Part shown: positions 6,457 to 7,526 of the stretch, piece after piece | How the letters are laid out: each line of letters starts with the position of its first letter | How positions within the stretch are numbered: the stretch's first letter is position 1 | NCBI GenBank assembly: GCA_005788935.1 | Contig: SYAK01000204.1 | Location: 1 to 7,526 of the forward strand | Direction: 5' to 3' | Length of the DNA: 7,526 nt | From: Pseudomonadota bacterium | GTDB taxonomy: Bacteria > Myxococcota > UBA9042 > PHBI01 | Program-made: the position numbers and the translations under genes | The notes under the pieces: model-generated | Told to the model about the DNA's origin: nothing | Databases searched by the model: none | Seen by the model: the letters and a program-made list of their open reading frames with translations, nothing else

Positions 6457-7374
6457 ATGCCACGCGCTCCCCGCATGTTCCTCGCCGTCGTCGCCGTCGT
6501 CGCCGTCCTTGCCGTCCTTGCGACCCCTCCGCGCGGCCGCGCGGCCGAGCCCATGCCGACCGAGCTCGTCTACACCGCGTTCACGGTGCTGCGGGTCAAC
6601 CCGCTCGGACTCCAGACCCAGCTCGACCTCGACTGGCGCATCCCGCTCTTCAACGGCGGCGACAACCCGCTGTTTGCGAACAACTTTGCTTCGATCGGGC
6701 TGTCGCCCATCCTCTCGCCCGCGCTGACCCGCCTCGGCGTCGCGGCGAAGCTCCAGCCGCTCGCATTGCTGAAGCTCGAGGCCCGCTGGGAGTACCTGTC
6801 GTGGTTCGGCAACTTCGACATGCTGCAGTCCTTCCCGGACGCCGACGCGGATTTCTCGGACACGGCGCTGCGCGCGAACGGGCGCGTGCAGGGGCAGTAC
6901 CCGACCGACGGCTGGCAGCTGACGCTCGACGCCGAGCTGCGCGCCAAGCTTGGCCCCTTCATCGCGCGCGACCGCTTCCGGGCGGCCCGCGTTTCGGCCG
7001 ACCTTCGCGCGGGCGACGCGGTCTTCTACGACCAGTTCTTCGACCTCATGATGCCGCGCGACGGCTGGTTCTACACGAACGACGCCGATCTGCTCCTCGA
7101 GGTGGCCCCGCGGGTGCTGCTCGGCGCCCGCTGGACCTTCATGGCGGCCGACCTGCCAAACGGCCAGGATCTCGCCCGCGCGACGACCCACCGCGTCGGA
7201 CCGTTCCTCGCCTGGACCTTCTTCGATGAGCCCGGGGCGGCCTTCAACCGCCCGACGCTGCTCGCGATGGCCAACTGGTACCTGCAGCATCCGTGGCGGA
7301 CCGGTCAGGACGTCGCGCAGGCCATCCCGTACGTGCTGGTCGGCTTCTCGTTCGGCGGTCGGCTGCTGCCCTGA
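6457..7374 (+). CDS. Exported protein, probable outer-membrane beta-barrel, unknown family
   Basis: A 305-residue protein with a clear signal peptide: Arg3 and Arg6, a Val/Ala/Leu core at residues 7-22, and likely cleavage near GRAA (about 29-30). The mature part has repeated alternating polar/apolar stretches typical of outer-membrane strands, for example LGLQTQLDLDWRI (50-62), LLKLEARWEYLSWF (104-117), WQLTLDAELRAKLG (153-166), VLLGARWTFMA (220-230) and YVLVGFSFGGRLL (292-304). These alternate with aromatic-rich turns such as DGWFYTND. There is no internal repeat, no cysteine and no catalytic motif. The C-terminus ends in Leu-Leu-Pro rather than the terminal Phe/Trp common in BAM substrates. 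It is not TolC-like, since there are no long helical hairpins. The ATG is fixed by GGAGG. It is transcribed divergently from the efflux operon, so an envelope-linked role or shared control is possible. Function unknown. Confidence 0.8.
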   Translation: MPRAPRMFLAVVAVVAVLAVLATPPRGRAAEPMPTELVYTAFTVLRVNPLGLQTQLDLDWRIPLFNGGDNPLFANNFASIGLSPILSPALTRLGVAAKLQPLALLKLEARWEYLSWFGNFDMLQSFPDADADFSDTALRANGRVQGQYPTDGWQLTLDAELRAKLGPFIARDRFRAARVSADLRAGDAVFYDQFFDLMMPRDGWFYTNDADLLLEVAPRVLLGARWTFMAADLPNGQDLARATTHRVGPFLAWTFFDEPGAAFNRPTLLAMANWYLQHPWRTGQDVAQAIPYVLVGFSFGGRLLP

Positions 7375-7380
7375 GCGTGA

Positions 7381-7397
7381 CCTGACGGTTCGTCAGG
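7381..7397. terminator. Hairpin between convergent genes, possible bidirectional terminator
   Basis: CCTGACG-GTT-CGTCAGG is a perfect 7-bp stem with a 3-base loop, 6 bases after the stop of the outer-membrane-like gene. Its right arm contains the stop codon of polA (7395-7393). In the plus direction it is followed by CTTTCG, a weak T-run, and the minus direction has none. It could terminate the plus-strand transcript. Evidence for termination from the other side is only the symmetry. Confidence 0.45.
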
Positions 7398-7526
7398 CTT
7401 TCGCCTCGGCCCAGCTCGGGCCCGCGCCGACTGTCGCGATGAGCGGGACGGCGAGTCCCTCGCCCCGCTCCATGTGCTGCCTGACAAGTGCCATGACAGC
7501 CTCGACCTCGGCCTCGGGGGCCTCGA
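7393..7526 (-). CDS. polA: DNA polymerase I, C-terminal end (partial)
   Basis: The last 43 residues of a minus-strand protein whose start lies beyond the right edge. It ends VPLIATVGAGPSWAEAKA, preceded by a helix of the form EAEVEAVMALVRQHMER. This matches the conserved end of family A DNA polymerases (E. coli Pol I ends VPLLVEVGSGENWDQAH): a helix, then V-P-L, a short strand, and G-x-x-W-x-x-A near the terminus. The enzyme fills gaps in replication and repair in the cytoplasm. The polymerase active site lies outside the window, so completeness cannot be judged. The gene is convergent with the outer-membrane-like gene, separated by 18 bp. Confidence 0.85.
   Translation of the reverse strand, partial: EAPEAEVEAVMALVRQHMERGEGLAVPLIATVGAGPSWAEAKA

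Noticed and set aside
6386..6463. GTG start at 6463 for the adaptor
   Set aside because: It would overlap the divergent gene and cover the dyad. ATG 6385 has a well-spaced GAGG.
6418..7290. Minus-strand open frame (290 codons) opposite the outer-membrane-like gene
   Set aside because: Its composition is antisense-like (Arg/Glu/Val/Gly rich). The plus strand has a signal peptide, a strong GGAGG and amphipathic strands instead.
1..7526. CRISPR arrays, insertion sequences, tRNA or rRNA genes
   Set aside because: I saw no regularly spaced repeats, transposase-like frames, terminal inverted repeats or tRNA-like cloverleaf sequences on reading both strands.

Overview
The window is very GC-rich DNA, with strong G/C preference at third codon positions and many long, meaningless open frames on the antisense strands. 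The base composition fits a Myxococcota-type (former deltaproteobacterial) bacterium. So do a small lipoprotein with an Asp/Gly/Ala-rich low-complexity stretch and an orphan outer-membrane-like protein. This assignment is inferred from style, not from a marker gene. The one clear housekeeping marker is the last 43 residues of DNA polymerase I (polA) at the right edge.

Layout, left to right. Bases 1-206 hold no gene that can be assigned with confidence, although the first ~118 bases have coding-like codon periodicity. A plus-strand gene (207-935) encodes a secreted lipoprotein of unknown function. It meets a minus-strand YihY/BrkB-family membrane protein gene (932-1897) tail to tail. The two stop codons are the two strands of one CTAG palindrome. 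Next on the minus strand comes a full-length RND inner-membrane efflux pump (1950-5093), and then its membrane-fusion/periplasmic adaptor lipoprotein (5090-6385). A 71-bp divergent region (6386-6456) carries a near-perfect inverted repeat. To its right a plus-strand gene (6457-7374) encodes an exported, probably beta-barrel protein of no recognised family. It is convergent with polA (7393 to beyond the edge), and an 18-bp gap between them holds a perfect 7-bp hairpin.

How the genes work together. Adaptor and pump overlap by 4 bases (TTGA) and form a translationally coupled pair. The adaptor keeps the R-x3-L-x6-S hairpin-tip motif that docks on TolC-type channels, yet no TolC-like gene is present, so the outer-membrane channel must be encoded elsewhere or be atypical. 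The YihY gene follows the pump after 52 bp with its own ribosome-binding site and is probably the last gene of the same operon. The divergently transcribed outer-membrane-like gene shares the promoter region and the inverted repeat, so it may be co-regulated with the efflux system.

I see no CRISPR array, mobile element, tRNA or rRNA. I did not find a convincing undescribed system. The best leads are the divergent efflux/outer-membrane arrangement with its dyad, and the variant proton-relay residues of the pump.
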